NCBI GenBank assembly: GCA_947491945.1
Contig: CANLLN010000015.1
Span: forward strand, 52,375 to 116,374
DNA length: 64,000 nucleotides
Origin: an uncultured Carboxylicivirga sp.
GTDB taxonomy: Bacteria; Bacteroidota; Bacteroidia; Bacteroidales; Marinilabiliaceae
Direction of reading: 5' to 3'
Made by a program: the position numbers and the translations under genes. Of the stretch, positions 18,820-28,672 are shown in pieces. Below the pieces are notes generated by a model that saw only the letters and a program-made list of their open reading frames with translations, was not told the DNA's origin and did no database searches. Numbering within the stretch: position 1 is the stretch's first letter; the number at the start of each line of letters is the position of its first letter.

Positions 18820-20724
18820 ATGAACGAAGGGTCAAGCCGCTTGTTGGACAAAATCAATTCGCCTGCCGATCTAAAAAAGGTAGAGGCCGAGCTATTGCCA
18901 CAGGTCTGCGATGAACTTAGAGAATTTATTATTGACGCTTTGTCTTGTAACCCGGGTCATTTTGGCGCGAGTTTGGGTGTGGTTGAACTATCGGTGGCGT
19001 TGCATTATGTTTTTGATTCACCGGTGGATAAAATTATTTGGGATGTGGGGCATCAGGCCTACGGTCATAAGATACTGACCGGTCGGCGTGATGTGTTTCA
19101 TACCAACCGTAAATTTAAAGGCATCAGTGGGTTTCCCAATATTTTCGAGAGCGAGTACGATGCATTTGGAGTAGGGCACTCATCCACCTCTATCTCGGCA
19201 GGCCTTGGAATGGCCGCCGCTGCCACGCTCAATAAGGATAAGGATAAGCACGTAGTGGCCGTAATTGGCGATGGCGCTATGACGGCTGGCATGGCCTTTG
19301 AAGGCCTGAACAATATGTCGTCGCTGAAATCCAATATGCTGGTGATACTCAATGACAACAATATGGCCATTGATCCGGCCGTGGGCGGTTTCAGCGAATA
19401 CCTGGTTGACATTGCTACCTCGCAAACCTATAATAAGTTGCGCAGTGAAGCTTTTAAGGTGCTGGAAAAGATGAAGTTGACGGGTCCTCGTTCTAAGGAG
19501 ATGATTACCAAGCTGAATAACTCGCTTAAAAACCTGCTGACCAAGCAGACCAATATATTCGAAGGACTTAATATTCGTTATTTCGGCCCGGTTGACGGGC
19601 ACGATATAGATCACTTGCGCAAGGTACTGAGTGACCTGAAAGAACTGCCGGGGCCAAAGGTGTTGCATGTAATTACCAAGAAAGGTAAGGGCTTTAAGCT
19701 GGCCGAAGAAAATCAAACCGCCTGGCATGCTGTGGGCGATCGCTTTGATAAGATAACGGGGCAGAGTCTGAAGGTGAAATCATCGGTTCCCAAGCCACCT
19801 AAGTTTCAGGATGTGTTTGGGAATACCATTGTTGAGCTGGCTGAGAAGAATGATAAGATAGTTGGAATAACACCGGCTATGCCATCGGGATGTAGTCTGA
19901 ATATTATGATGGAGAAGATGCCCGATCGAGCTTTTGATGTGGGGATTGCCGAGCAGCATGCGGTAACGTTTTCAGCCGGCCTGGCCATGGAAGGATATAC
20001 GCCATTCTGTAATATCTACTCCTCGTTTATGCAACGTGCCTACGATCAGGTGATACATGATGTGGCGCTGCAAAACCTGAATGTGGTATTTTGCCTCGAC
20101 CGTGGTGGATTGGTGGGCGCCGACGGAGCTACCCATCATGGCGCTTATGATCTTTCCTACATGCGAGGCATCCCAAATATGACGGTGGCATCGCCCATGG
20201 ATGAGGAAGAGCTGCGCCACCTGATGTTTACGGCGCAACTGCCCGATCAAGGTCCTTTTACAATCCGTTATCCGCGGGGTAATGGCTCGCTTATCGACTG
20301 GCAGCGCCCCATGAAGGAAATACCTGTGGGAACAGGGCGTCAGCTTAAAGAAGGTGATGACCTTGCCATTATCACCATTGGTCCCATTGGACTTAAGGCG
20401 GCGCAGGTAATCGCTAAGAAGGAGCAGGAAGGACTGTCTATTGCCCATTACGATCTGCGTTTTGTGAAGCCATTGGATGAAAACTTGCTACATGCTGTTT
20501 TTCAGAAGCACAACAAGGTAATTACCATCGAGGATGGTACCATTGTGGGTGGCATGGGAAGTGCCGTGCTGGAGTTTATGGCCGATCAGGGTTATGCAGC
20601 GCGGATCAAACGCCTGGGAATCCCTGATAAATACATTGAACATGGCACGCAAACCGAATTATACGGCGTTTGTGGTTTCGATAAGGAAGGCATTGAAAGA
20701 GCCATTGGGGAAATAATGAGATAA
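18820..20724 (+). CDS. dxs: 1-deoxy-D-xylulose-5-phosphate synthase
   Basis: 634-residue thiamine diphosphate enzyme that condenses pyruvate and glyceraldehyde 3-phosphate, first step of the MEP isoprenoid pathway. Seen motifs: N-terminal [20 protein letters not shown] with HxxxG, the ThDP/Mg site [25 protein letters not shown], the central transketolase Pyr domain with [31 protein letters not shown], and the C-terminal domain ([14 protein letters not shown]). Length is normal for the family. It is a single transcription unit followed by a hairpin at 20764-20793. Confidence 0.97.
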   Translation: MNEGSSRLLDKINSPADLKKVEAELLPQVCDELREFIIDALSCNPGHFGASLGVVELSVALHYVFDSPVDKIIWDVGHQAYGHKILTGRRDVFHTNRKFKGISGFPNIFESEYDAFGVGHSSTSISAGLGMAAAATLNKDKDKHVVAVIGDGAMTAGMAFEGLNNMSSLKSNMLVILNDNNMAIDPAVGGFSEYLVDIATSQTYNKLRSEAFKVLEKMKLTGPRSKEMITKLNNSLKNLLTKQTNIFEGLNIRYFGPVDGHDIDHLRKVLSDLKELPGPKVLHVITKKGKGFKLAEENQTAWHAVGDRFDKITGQSLKVKSSVPKPPKFQDVFGNTIVELAEKNDKIVGITPAMPSGCSLNIMMEKMPDRAFDVGIAEQHAVTFSAGLAMEGYTPFCNIYSSFMQRAYDQVIHDVALQNLNVVFCLDRGGLVGADGATHHGAYDLSYMRGIPNMTVASPMDEEELRHLMFTAQLPDQGPFTIRYPRGNGSLIDWQRPMKEIPVGTGRQLKEGDDLAIITIGPIGLKAAQVIAKKEQEGLSIAHYDLRFVKPLDENLLHAVFQKHNKVITIEDGTIVGGMGSAVLEFMADQGYAARIKRLGIPDKYIEHGTQTELYGVCGFDKEGIERAIGEIMR

Positions 20725-20763
20725 TTGAATCATAGGTAAAAATAAGCGAGTTAATTGCAAATT

Positions 20764-20793
20764 AAAAACCTTCCTATAGAATAGAAAGGTTTT
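20764..20793 (-). terminator. Terminator of the tRNA remnant, also able to end dxs
   Basis: Stem AAAACCTTTC / GAAGGTTTTT around TATTCTATAG on the minus strand, with the T-run at its minus-strand 3' end, directly after the tRNA-like 3' end. Read on the plus strand it follows dxs with a shorter TTTT. Confidence 0.65.
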
Positions 20794-20841
20794 GTCGTAA
20801 TGACATGATCTGAACCTGCAACCCCTTCGTCCCGAGCAAAG
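20794..20841 (-). pseudogene. Decayed tRNA-Pro(CGG), 3' part only
   Basis: On the minus strand the sequence gives an anticodon arm CTTTG-CTCGGGA-CGAAG (five pairs, U33, anticodon CGG, G37 as in proline tRNAs), a variable loop, a T arm GCAGG-TTCAGAT-CATGT with one stem mismatch and G at the normally invariant A58, and a 3' acceptor strand TTACGAC. The expected 5' acceptor GTCGTAA and a D arm with GG are not found upstream. A terminator follows directly, as after a real tRNA gene. I read it as a 3' tRNA fragment, either a pseudogene or the scar of an integration event. Confidence 0.6.
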
Positions 20842-21200
20842 TATCCCGCTATTTTTACGTGGCTATATTCTATGTAGTACGTATAACTGATTATTTTACT
20901 GCAATTGGCTCGCTTCTTACTAGGTTTATACCGGTAAAATAGGTTTTGATTATCTCTGTGCGATAATCTATGTATTTTTTAAATATTTTTTTATCCCCCT
21001 CTACCTTCGTAAAGTAATTAAAACCAAGTCGATATTAGGTTTCGGTATATTGTACTATAATAAATGATTATGAGTAATGATCAGTATCATATTTCTATTC
21101 GTAAATACAAGCTTAATTCGTGCTGAAGATATTCAATTTTAATTATTATCATGCTGATAAATAATTTATGAGCATATTTATTATTCTAACTTATTAAAAC
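20842..21200. other. AT-rich intergenic region before the small lipoprotein gene
   Basis: 359 bp of noticeably AT-rich DNA with no coding frame. No perfect TAnnTTTG element was seen; TACCTTCG at 21002 is a near match but lies almost 200 bp before the start. Confidence 0.3.
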
Positions 21201-21638
21201 ATGAAAAAGTTAAGTCTGGCAGTAATTGTCATGAGCAGTTTGGTTTTACAATCTTGTGCAACATTATTTGGAGGAGCAAAGTATAATGCTCATTATGAAG
21301 TAGAGAATCGACCTAATGCAAAAATTTACGTAAATGATCATAAAGTTTCTGATACCGGAGAAGCTACCACGCTAGAAGCGAGAAATAGATCAGTTTACGT
21401 TGAAGTTGTAGATGGTGATTGTAAGGTTAAAAAGGAGTATATGAACGAGCTGAGAGTTGGTTGGTTAATCTCTGATATTGTGATAACTGGTGTTGTACCC
21501 TTGGTTGTTGATTTTGCAACAGGTTCTATGTATCGGCCTGTTGAGGGAAGAGGTGTTCAAAAACTTGGTACAGATGATTTCAAATATGTTATCAATATCG
21601 ATGATGAATGTCCATTAGAAGAGACTGCAAAACAATAA
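21201..21638 (+). CDS. Putative small lipoprotein
   Basis: 145 residues with signal MKKLSLAVIVMSSLVLQSC, a lipoprotein lipobox (LQSC) giving an acylated Cys19 in the motif SCATLFGG. The mature part begins with short beta strands (NAKIYVNDHKVSDTGEATTLEARNR) resembling PEGA-like surface modules, then a hydrophobic segment (GWLISDIVITGVVPLVVDFATG) and MYRPVEG. Small SCATxFxG lipoproteins like this occur in many Bacteroidota and Proteobacteria with no assigned function. It lies in an AT-rich pocket beside the tRNA remnant, which may hint at acquisition. A strong terminator follows. Confidence 0.7.
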   Translation: MKKLSLAVIVMSSLVLQSCATLFGGAKYNAHYEVENRPNAKIYVNDHKVSDTGEATTLEARNRSVYVEVVDGDCKVKKEYMNELRVGWLISDIVITGVVPLVVDFATGSMYRPVEGRGVQKLGTDDFKYVINIDDECPLEETAKQ

Positions 21639-21761
21639 GAATGGCAGTTTTGAATCAATAGCTTGTTTATCAAAGGCATTTAAACTTTTATGCGTAAATT
21701 ATTAAATGGTCTGTTATCATAGGTTGATGCTATTTTTTGATAAATAAGAAAGCAAAAATGT

Positions 21762-21794
21762 AAAAAAAGCCACGTGATTAGCGTGGCTTTTTTT
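21762..21794 (+). terminator. Terminator after the small lipoprotein gene
   Basis: AAAAAAGCCACG, loop TGATTAG, CGTGGCTTTTTTT; symmetric A and T runs make it bidirectional. Confidence 0.88.
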
Positions 21795-21897
21795 AATTAG
21801 CATATATCTTTATTGTCGATAGTATTTTTCAACACTGCTATGTGCAAAGGAGTTCTCGAGTATAAATACTATAATGTTCTTCCAGGGGAGTTATTGA

Positions 21898-21930
21898 TTG
21901 AAAAAAAAAGCCCGCCATTGGCGAGCTTTT
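21898..21930 (-). terminator. Terminator of alaS
   Basis: On the minus strand AAAAGCTCGCC, loop AAT, GGCGGGCTTTT followed by a long T run (stem with one mismatch), 22 bp beyond the alaS stop codon. Confidence 0.85.
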
Positions 21931-21952
21931 AGATATTTTATATGCGTATAAA

Positions 21953-24589
21953 CTAGCTATCCAACGTATTCTTTACGATGGCCACAGCCTCTTCAATGGC
22001 TACATCAAGGCCGGCCAGGTTTTTTCCACCGGCTGTAGCAAAGAAGGGTTGCCCACCTCCGCCACCTTGCATCTTTTTGGCAGCCTCGCGAACGATAGTA
22101 CCGGCATTCAGTCCTTTTTCTTTTACCAAGGCATCCGAAACCAGAATGGCCAGTTGGGGCTTACCATTGACATCGGCGCCCAGCACAGCTACTACATCAT
22201 CCAACTCTTGTTTTATCTGAAAGGCCAGATCCTTCAATGAGTTTGCCAGCATAGGTTTCACACGCGTGGCAATGATTTTGATGCCGCCATGTTCTTTAGC
22301 GCTGTCTATCAGGTCACGTTTCTCGATGGCCATCATATTTTTCAGCATGCCATCCGTTTGGGCGCTTAGCTTGCTGTTTTCGCTCATCAGGTTCTCGATA
22401 TTCTTCTTCAGGTTGGCCGGGTTTTTAAACATCTCGCCCAGCTCCTTCAATAGCGCTGATTGTTGATTGATAAACTCCTCAGCTTTTTCACCAGTCACAG
22501 CTTCGATACGGCGTATTCCTGCGGCAATCGATGATTCGCCGATGATTTTGAAAAATCCCATCTGACCCGTGGCCTTTACGTGTGTACCACCACACAGCTC
22601 TACTGAAGAGCCAAATTTGATGGCGCGCACCAGGTCACCGTACTTCTCACCAAAAAGCGCCATGGCACCCATCTTTAATGCCTCGGCATGGGGTATATCG
22701 CGCATTTCTTCTATCGTTATGTTTTGGCGGATCCGTTGGTTAACCAGTTTCTCCACCTGAGCAATCTCTTCACTGCTCACTTTTTGAAAATGTGAGAAGT
22801 CGAAGCGCAGATAATCAGGATGTACCAGCGATCCTTTCTGTTCCACATGCTCGCCCAGCACCTCGCGCAAGGCCTCGTGCATCAGGTGGGTGGCAGTGTG
22901 GTTATTGGCAGTGTTCTGGCGCGCTGTTTTGTTAACAACGGCCTTGAAGCTACCATTGAGTTCGGCGGGTAATTTCTTCGTCAGGTGTACAATAAGGTTA
23001 TTCTCCTTCTTGGTATCGATGATAGAAACCTTGTCATCGCCCTTTTGAATATATCCGCTGTCGCCTACCTGGCCACCACTCTCGGCATAGAAAGGTGTGA
23101 TGTTAAATACGAGCTGATACAGCTCTTTATTCTTTTGTTTGATCTTGCGGTAGCGTGTTATAAATATTTCTGCCTCCAGGTAGTCGTAGCCGATGAACTC
23201 CTCGTGATCATCGTGTTGCAGTTCTACCCAATCATCGGTTTCAATGGCTGAGGCATTGCGGGCGCGGTCCTTTTGTTTCTGCATCTCGCCCTCAAACTCA
23301 CGGCGGTTAACCACCAGGTCGTTCTCTTTAAGTATCAGCTCTGTCAGGTCCAGCGGGAAGCCAAAAGTGTCGTATAGCTCAAATGCCACAGCACCGCTTA
23401 CCACCTTGTAGTCCTTGGCTTTTGTTTCGGCAATAATCTTATCCAACATGCTGATGCCGGTGGCCAGAGTGCGCAGGAAAGACTCTTCCTCTTCCTTGAT
23501 CACTTTTTCTATCAGTGTCTGCTGTGCTTTTAACTCCGGATAAGCCTCGCCCATGGTGTTAATTAGCACGGGCACCAGCTGATGCACGAAAGCTTCTTTA
23601 CAGTTTAAAAAAGTGTAGCTGTAACGCACGGCACGGCGTAGAATGCGACGTATTACATATCCTGCTTTGTTGTTTGATGGCAGCTGACCATCGGTGATAG
23701 AGAAGGCAATGGTACGCACGTGGTCGGCTACTACACGCATGGCGATATCGGTCTCTTCCTTTTTGCCATATTCGAAGCCCGATAGCTCACCAATTTTTTT
23801 AATGATGGGTGTAAACACATCGCTGTCGTAGTTGGATGATTTACCCTGAATAACACGCACCAGACGTTCAAATCCCATGCCCGTATCAACGTGTTTGTTG
23901 GGCAGTGGCACAAGCTCGCCGTTGGCCATGCGGTTAAACTGTATAAATACCAGGTTCCATATCTCAATCACCTGATCGTGATCCATGTTTACCAATGACT
24001 TGCCATCTACCTTGGCACGCTCGTCGTCGGGTCGCATGTCAATGTGTATTTCCGAGCAGGGGCCACAGGGTCCAGTCTCGCCCATCTCCCAGAAATTATC
24101 TTTTTTATTACCGTTGATGATGCGGTCTTCGGCAATCCAGGCCCTCCAGGCTTTGGCAGCTTCATCATCACGCCCCACGTTATCTTCCTGGCTGCCTTCA
24201 AATACGGTAACGTAAAGGCGGTCTTTATCAATCTTAAGCACCGAGGTGAGGTATTCCCAGGCCCAGGCAATGGCTTCTTCTTTAAAATAATCGCCAAAGG
24301 ACCAGTTACCCAGCATCTCAAACATTGTATGGTGATAGGTGTCATGCCCTACCTCTTCAAGGTCGTTGTGCTTACCCGATACCCGCAGACATTTTTGTGA
24401 GTTGGTAACACGCTTGCTGTCAGGATTGTTATTTCCTAAGAATATATCTTTAAACTGGTTCATGCCGGCATTGGTAAACATCAATGTCGGGTCGTTTTTT
24501 ATTACCATTGGAGCCGACGAAACCACTTTGTGCTGTTTCGAATTAAAAAAATCAAGAAAGCTTTTTCTCACTTCAGACGCCGTCATCAT
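21953..24589 (-). CDS. alaS: Alanyl-tRNA synthetase
   Basis: Class II synthetase that charges tRNA-Ala and edits mischarged Ser/Gly. Start placed at 24589 so the protein begins [15 protein letters not shown], the family-typical N-terminus; a frame extends 17 codons further to 24640 but that would overlap the promoter. About 878 residues. Catalytic domain with [15 protein letters not shown] and class II motifs; editing domain with zinc-type motifs HTATHLMH and [11 protein letters not shown]-terminal coiled coil and Gly-rich segment ([14 protein letters not shown]). Divergently transcribed from the M23 peptidase gene, with promoters back to back. Confidence 0.96.
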   Translation of the reverse strand: MMTASEVRKSFLDFFNSKQHKVVSSAPMVIKNDPTLMFTNAGMNQFKDIFLGNNNPDSKRVTNSQKCLRVSGKHNDLEEVGHDTYHHTMFEMLGNWSFGDYFKEEAIAWAWEYLTSVLKIDKDRLYVTVFEGSQEDNVGRDDEAAKAWRAWIAEDRIINGNKKDNFWEMGETGPCGPCSEIHIDMRPDDERAKVDGKSLVNMDHDQVIEIWNLVFIQFNRMANGELVPLPNKHVDTGMGFERLVRVIQGKSSNYDSDVFTPIIKKIGELSGFEYGKKEETDIAMRVVADHVRTIAFSITDGQLPSNNKAGYVIRRILRRAVRYSYTFLNCKEAFVHQLVPVLINTMGEAYPELKAQQTLIEKVIKEEEESFLRTLATGISMLDKIIAETKAKDYKVVSGAVAFELYDTFGFPLDLTELILKENDLVVNRREFEGEMQKQKDRARNASAIETDDWVELQHDDHEEFIGYDYLEAEIFITRYRKIKQKNKELYQLVFNITPFYAESGGQVGDSGYIQKGDDKVSIIDTKKENNLIVHLTKKLPAELNGSFKAVVNKTARQNTANNHTATHLMHEALREVLGEHVEQKGSLVHPDYLRFDFSHFQKVSSEEIAQVEKLVNQRIRQNITIEEMRDIPHAEALKMGAMALFGEKYGDLVRAIKFGSSVELCGGTHVKATGQMGFFKIIGESSIAAGIRRIEAVTGEKAEEFINQQSALLKELGEMFKNPANLKKNIENLMSENSKLSAQTDGMLKNMMAIEKRDLIDSAKEHGGIKIIATRVKPMLANSLKDLAFQIKQELDDVVAVLGADVNGKPQLAILVSDALVKEKGLNAGTIVREAAKKMQGGGGGQPFFATAGGKNLAGLDVAIEEAVAIVKNTLDS

Positions 24590-24634
24590 ATTGCCTAGTT
24601 TTGTATTTTCGGAGTTATGTAAATAAAAAATGCC

Positions 24635-24664
24635 TTGCAAAGTTAGATTATTTAAGTAATTTTG
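24635..24664 (+). promoter_or_regulatory. Complete Bacteroidota-type promoter for the M23 peptidase gene
   Basis: TTG at 24635-24637, a 19-bp spacer and TAATTTTG at 24657-24664, exactly the TTG-N19-TAnnTTTG arrangement, 49 bp upstream of the start codon. It overlaps the divergent alaS -7 element. Confidence 0.7.
24638..24645 (-). promoter_or_regulatory. -7 promoter element for alaS
   Basis: Minus-strand TAACTTTG, exact TAnnTTTG match, 49 bp before the chosen alaS start. Its position also argues against the longer alaS frame, which would start inside it. Confidence 0.55.
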
Positions 24665-24712
24665 GCTCGATTAGTGCCCAAATTTTCGAATTAAAAGTAA
24701 AACATCCGGACT

Positions 24713-25687
24713 ATGTCAAAAGTTAAGTATCGTTATAATCCAGAAACGCTTAGCTACGATAAAATAAATAAAGGTTTTAAATACTATATCTCCCGAGCAT
24801 CCATTTATTTTTTGTTTGTTCTACTGGTGGGTATGCTTACATACCTCATTTATCCATACGTTTTTAAGAGTCCTCTTGAGAAACGTCTGGAGCGGGAGAA
24901 TCAGCAGTTACTATCGCAGTACGACATAATGAATAAGAAGCTGGATCAGCTGGAGTTAGTGCTGGAGGACATTGAGCTGCGCGATGAGAATATTTATCGT
25001 ACCATCTTTCAGGCAGATAGCATCCCCAATAGTATCCGTCGCGCCGGTTTCGGTGGTGTTAATCGTTATCGTCATCTTGAAGACATGGACAATGCCTCCC
25101 TGGTTATTTCAACGGCCAAGCGACTCGATGTGGTGATGAAGCAGCTTTATGTACAATCCACTTCTTTTGATGAGGTTATTAATCTGGCCATGCGCAAAGA
25201 GGAAATGCTGCGCTGTACACCGGCCATTATGCCCATTGCCAATAAGGATCTTAAACGTACAGCATCCGGATGGGGCTGGCGCATTCACCCTATCTACAAG
25301 GTGAAGAAATTCCACGAAGGGATGGATTTCTCAGCACCTAAGGGCACCGATATTTATGCAACGGCCGATGGTGTGGTGTCGAAAATAACACGACAAAAAA
25401 CCGGTTATGGTAACCGCATCGAGATTGATCATGGCTTTGGATACACAACACTCTACGCTCACCTTACTAAATTTAATGTGCGCAAGGGGCAGCGTGTTAA
25501 TCGGGGCGATGTAATTGGCTTTGTAGGTAACACAGGAGGTAGTACGGCGCCACACCTGCATTACGAAGTGCATGTGAAAGGTCGTAAAGTAAACCCGCAG
25601 CATTATTATTTCCAGGAGGACCTAACGGCTGAGCAGTATGATAAGATGATTCAGATTGCCTCCAACTCTAATCAGACCTTCGATTAA
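24713..25687 (+). CDS. M23 family metallopeptidase (cell-wall endopeptidase)
   Basis: 324 residues. One N-terminal membrane span (about 29-50), a periplasmic coiled coil (55-95), and a C-terminal LytM/M23 domain with zinc ligands His201 and Asp205 (HEGMD), catalytic His250 (LYAHL) and HLH at 281-283 (PHLHYEVH). It should cleave peptidoglycan cross-links, acting from the inner membrane into the periplasm. All metal ligands are intact, so it is predicted active and not an EnvC/NlpD-type degenerate regulator. It is divergent from alaS and followed by a terminator. Confidence 0.93.
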   Translation: MSKVKYRYNPETLSYDKINKGFKYYISRASIYFLFVLLVGMLTYLIYPYVFKSPLEKRLERENQQLLSQYDIMNKKLDQLELVLEDIELRDENIYRTIFQADSIPNSIRRAGFGGVNRYRHLEDMDNASLVISTAKRLDVVMKQLYVQSTSFDEVINLAMRKEEMLRCTPAIMPIANKDLKRTASGWGWRIHPIYKVKKFHEGMDFSAPKGTDIYATADGVVSKITRQKTGYGNRIEIDHGFGYTTLYAHLTKFNVRKGQRVNRGDVIGFVGNTGGSTAPHLHYEVHVKGRKVNPQHYYFQEDLTAEQYDKMIQIASNSNQTFD

Positions 25688-25726
25688 GATGAATAGTTTG
25701 GGAATTTAATGCCCATGAACAAAATA

Positions 25727-25757
25727 AAAAAGCCCTACAGTTGTGGGGCTTTTCTTA
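25727..25757 (+). terminator. Terminator after the M23 peptidase gene
   Basis: AAAAGCCCTACA paired with TGTGGGGCTTTT (one T-G pair), followed by CTTATTTTT. Confidence 0.82.
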
Positions 25758-25857
25758 TTTTTATTCGATTGAGAAACTGTGTTTTCAAAAGAGAAAAGTA
25801 ATTACTATCCCTGCGCTGTAGCATTGCACTCAAGCGCAACGGGAAGATCGATTTCAC

Positions 25858-26964
25858 TTATTCAAGATTTAGTTTCTTTTTGATCGATTTAGGTATGGCA
25901 TCTTTATGCACCATGATGGCCACGGTGTGCAAACGCATGTAGCTCTCCGACATGTAAAGGTAACCTTCATAGCCGCCGCGTTCAGTGCCCCAGCTGTTCT
26001 TTGTTTTGTAATAAGGCGTTCCGTTTTGGTCTTTGCTCAGGCCGGTGATGTGCATCAGGTGGTCGTCGGTTGATTGCCATGATAGAAAAGCATCCTGACG
26101 ATCTTCGGCAGTGATCACTTTCTCTTTCTGAGGCGCGAATCCCTTTTCTGTATCCATTGGTACCAGTGCAGCCCCCAGCTTATGAGAGAAAAACTTTTCG
26201 CTCACATCGCCATCCCACACAAAGGAATAGCCTTGGGCCAGTGCATTGTTCATAACGGCCATTAGCTCATCCAACGGCAGGTTGTAGTAGTGGTCATCGC
26301 TCCAGTTGTCGGGTACCTCCAGGTTAAAAGGCTTATAGTAGGGGTGGTGCATATACGAGGTAAGCTCCACATAATCATCCGCCTCGATGTTCATGCTTTG
26401 GGCATATTCCTCAGGCGATTTGCTTTCTATATGATTGGGCAGTGGTCCCATGTAAATATCGAGTATGGCTTCCTGTACCGCATACCATTGGGGCGATGGG
26501 CTGGCTTTGCGTCCCTTGATATAGTTATCGAGCAAGGCTTTTTGAGTGCTTGCCAGTTCGCTGTGATTATGGGGTTTGTTGGTGTCGGGGCGCCCAGGAT
26601 AGGCCGCTTCGGTGGCAATACCATGCTGGCGTACCACATTGATGACATCGTGTGCCTGACCGCCTTGACTGAAATTGCCTTTCCCATGTGCCATCACATA
26701 CAGGCGCGCTTTTTCAGGGTAGACATGGCGAACGAAATACATCTCTGACAGATCGACTTGAGGACCTCCCTGTCGTATAATCTCTGTTTCGAGAAAGGAG
26801 GTGGTGGCGTAGGACCAGCAGGTGCCGGTCTGATCCTGACTTTTAACAGGGGTGGTCTCAAGGTTGTGTACCGGTGTAAATTTAAGGCTGCTCTTTGCCT
26901 CCTCTTGTGCTGCTGCGCCCAGACAAAGACCTGCTGCCAAAAGTATTAAAGGTATTCTTTTCAT
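25858..26964 (-). CDS. Secreted papain-like cysteine peptidase (C1B, bleomycin hydrolase type)
   Basis: 368 residues with signal peptide 1-20 (LILLAAGLCLGAAAQ). Catalytic residues are visible: Cys49 in QTGTCWSY with the oxyanion Gln just before, His305 in LMHITGL, and Asn323 in KNSWG. This is the aminopeptidase C/bleomycin hydrolase branch of papain, but it is shorter than the about 450-residue cytosolic PepC and is exported, as often seen in Bacteroidota. It probably degrades peptides in the periplasm or outside. The Xaa-Pro aminopeptidase gene lies 170 bp upstream on the same strand; a joint peptide-use role is inference. Confidence 0.9.
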   Translation of the reverse strand: MKRIPLILLAAGLCLGAAAQEEAKSSLKFTPVHNLETTPVKSQDQTGTCWSYATTSFLETEIIRQGGPQVDLSEMYFVRHVYPEKARLYVMAHGKGNFSQGGQAHDVINVVRQHGIATEAAYPGRPDTNKPHNHSELASTQKALLDNYIKGRKASPSPQWYAVQEAILDIYMGPLPNHIESKSPEEYAQSMNIEADDYVELTSYMHHPYYKPFNLEVPDNWSDDHYYNLPLDELMAVMNNALAQGYSFVWDGDVSEKFFSHKLGAALVPMDTEKGFAPQKEKVITAEDRQDAFLSWQSTDDHLMHITGLSKDQNGTPYYKTKNSWGTERGGYEGYLYMSESYMRLHTVAIMVHKDAIPKSIKKKLNLE

Positions 26965-27134
26965 GGTCTATTTTTAAAATTCGTCCAAGTGAGGTAGTCA
27001 GTAGAAGGCTACTACTGACCACCATTTTATTATCTGGCAAATGCTTAATTATTTGAATATATAAGCATTGAAGTATAATTCTCTTGTGGTGTGTGAATCG
27101 GGTGTATGTCATGCTCCCAACTCATTACTCACCT

Positions 27135-28532
27135 CTATTTTAGCCCCTCACGCACGGTGGCTTCCACATCATCAACGCTGATGGGGATGCGTTCGCCCAG
27201 TATGCGACAACCCGTATCGGTTACCAGTATATCATCTTCCAGACGAATGCCGCCAAAGTCTTTGTAGCTCTCCACCTTGTCGTAGTTGATAAAGTCTTTG
27301 TGTTTCTTTTCGGCTTTCCAGGTGTCGATCAGCGCTGGTATGAAATAGACGCCCGGCTCGTTGGTAACACAGAAGCCCGGTTGTAGTGTACGGCCTAATC
27401 GAAGCGCTGAGAGGCCAAACTGTGTGCTGCGCTCCATCTCATCCATGTAACCCACCAGGGTATCGTTATAATCCTCCATGTCGTGTACGTCGAGCCCAAT
27501 CATGTGCCCCAGGCCGTGCGGGAAGAAGAGGGCATGGGCACCGGCAGCAACGGCTGCGTCCACATCACCTTTCATTAGCCCTAAGTCTTTAAGGCCGGCG
27601 GCAATAACACGTGCTGCCACCAGGTGTGCTTCTTTGTATGTATGGCCTGGCTTGGTGGCTTCGCGACTGATGTTATTGGCATCCAGCACAATCTGATAGA
27701 TCTCTTTTTGGCGTTGCGAGAAAGTACCACCCACGGGCGATGTACGTGTGTGATCCGTAGCGTAATGCAATGGTGATTCACTACCGCCATCAACCAATAG
27801 GAGGTCACCGGTTTTTAGTATGTTGCCATGGTTGTGGTTATGCAAGGTCTCACCCCGTCGGCTACAGATGATGGGGAAAGATACCATGCCGCCTCCGCTC
27901 ATGGAGATGCCCTCCATAGCGCCTGTGATGGCTTGCTCCGAGGCACCCTCCTGTGCCATACGCATGGCTGTGGTATGCATTTGATAGGCTACGGCCATCT
28001 GGCGCTCCAGCTCTTCTACTTCGCAGGCTTCCTTTACGGAACGTAGCTCAATGCAGGCCTTGGTAAGCTCCAGCGAGGTTTTATCAGCCACTTCGTTATG
28101 GCGACAACCCAGCAGGTCGGCCAGCCACATAATGTTCTCACCACGATAGGGCGGGTTGAAATGGATAGGGCGTTTCGACTTTAAGGCAGCGGCAACCATC
28201 TTCTCCAGGTCGGACATGGGGCGCGTGTTAGCCACACCTACGGAAGCAGCCTTCTCGGCCATGGTGGGTTGGGGTCCCATCCAAATAATATGACCCAATG
28301 TAAGGTCGTCACCAAAGAGGTACTCGGTGTCGTTATCTAAATCGATGATGGCGGCATGATCCTGTAAGTCGAGGCCAAAGAAATACAGAAAGGTACTGTC
28401 CTGACGGAAATGATACACATTGTCCTTGTAGTTCATGGGTACATCGCGGTTACCCAGCATCAGTATCAGTCCTGATTCTACTTTTTCGGCCAGGCGTTTA
28501 CGCCTGTTTATATACGTCTCTTTTGAAAACAT
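27135..28532 (-). CDS. Xaa-Pro aminopeptidase (M24B)
   Basis: 465-residue dinuclear metal aminopeptidase that removes N-terminal residues before proline. An N-terminal creatinase-like domain (about 1-175, with FYFFGLD-type core) precedes the pita-bread catalytic domain with the metal ligands in LLVDGGSESPLHYATDHTRTSP (Asp pair), HGLGHMIGLDVHD (His), TNEPGVYF (Glu) and GGIRLEDDILVT (Glu). No signal peptide, so cytoplasmic. Length and motif order match the AMP_N plus M24 type. Start ATG at 28532 gives MFSKETYINRRKRL, the normal family start. Confidence 0.94.
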   Translation of the reverse strand: MFSKETYINRRKRLAEKVESGLILMLGNRDVPMNYKDNVYHFRQDSTFLYFFGLDLQDHAAIIDLDNDTEYLFGDDLTLGHIIWMGPQPTMAEKAASVGVANTRPMSDLEKMVAAALKSKRPIHFNPPYRGENIMWLADLLGCRHNEVADKTSLELTKACIELRSVKEACEVEELERQMAVAYQMHTTAMRMAQEGASEQAITGAMEGISMSGGGMVSFPIICSRRGETLHNHNHGNILKTGDLLLVDGGSESPLHYATDHTRTSPVGGTFSQRQKEIYQIVLDANNISREATKPGHTYKEAHLVAARVIAAGLKDLGLMKGDVDAAVAAGAHALFFPHGLGHMIGLDVHDMEDYNDTLVGYMDEMERSTQFGLSALRLGRTLQPGFCVTNEPGVYFIPALIDTWKAEKKHKDFINYDKVESYKDFGGIRLEDDILVTDTGCRILGERIPISVDDVEATVREGLK

Positions 28533-28672
28533 AGTGCATTAATTTTTAATAATTGGATTTCAAGATACAGTTTTTAAACGCAAAGGGAAAACGATATTTA
28601 TCATCTTAGATTGATGAGATGCTTGCTGAGAAGCTATATTTTACCACCTGCTTAAGGCCTGTTTAAAGTTTT

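Noticed and set aside
20842..20900. 5' half of a functional tRNA-Pro
   Set aside because: I looked for a D arm with GG and a 5' acceptor pairing with TTACGAC and found neither, so only a 3' remnant is called.
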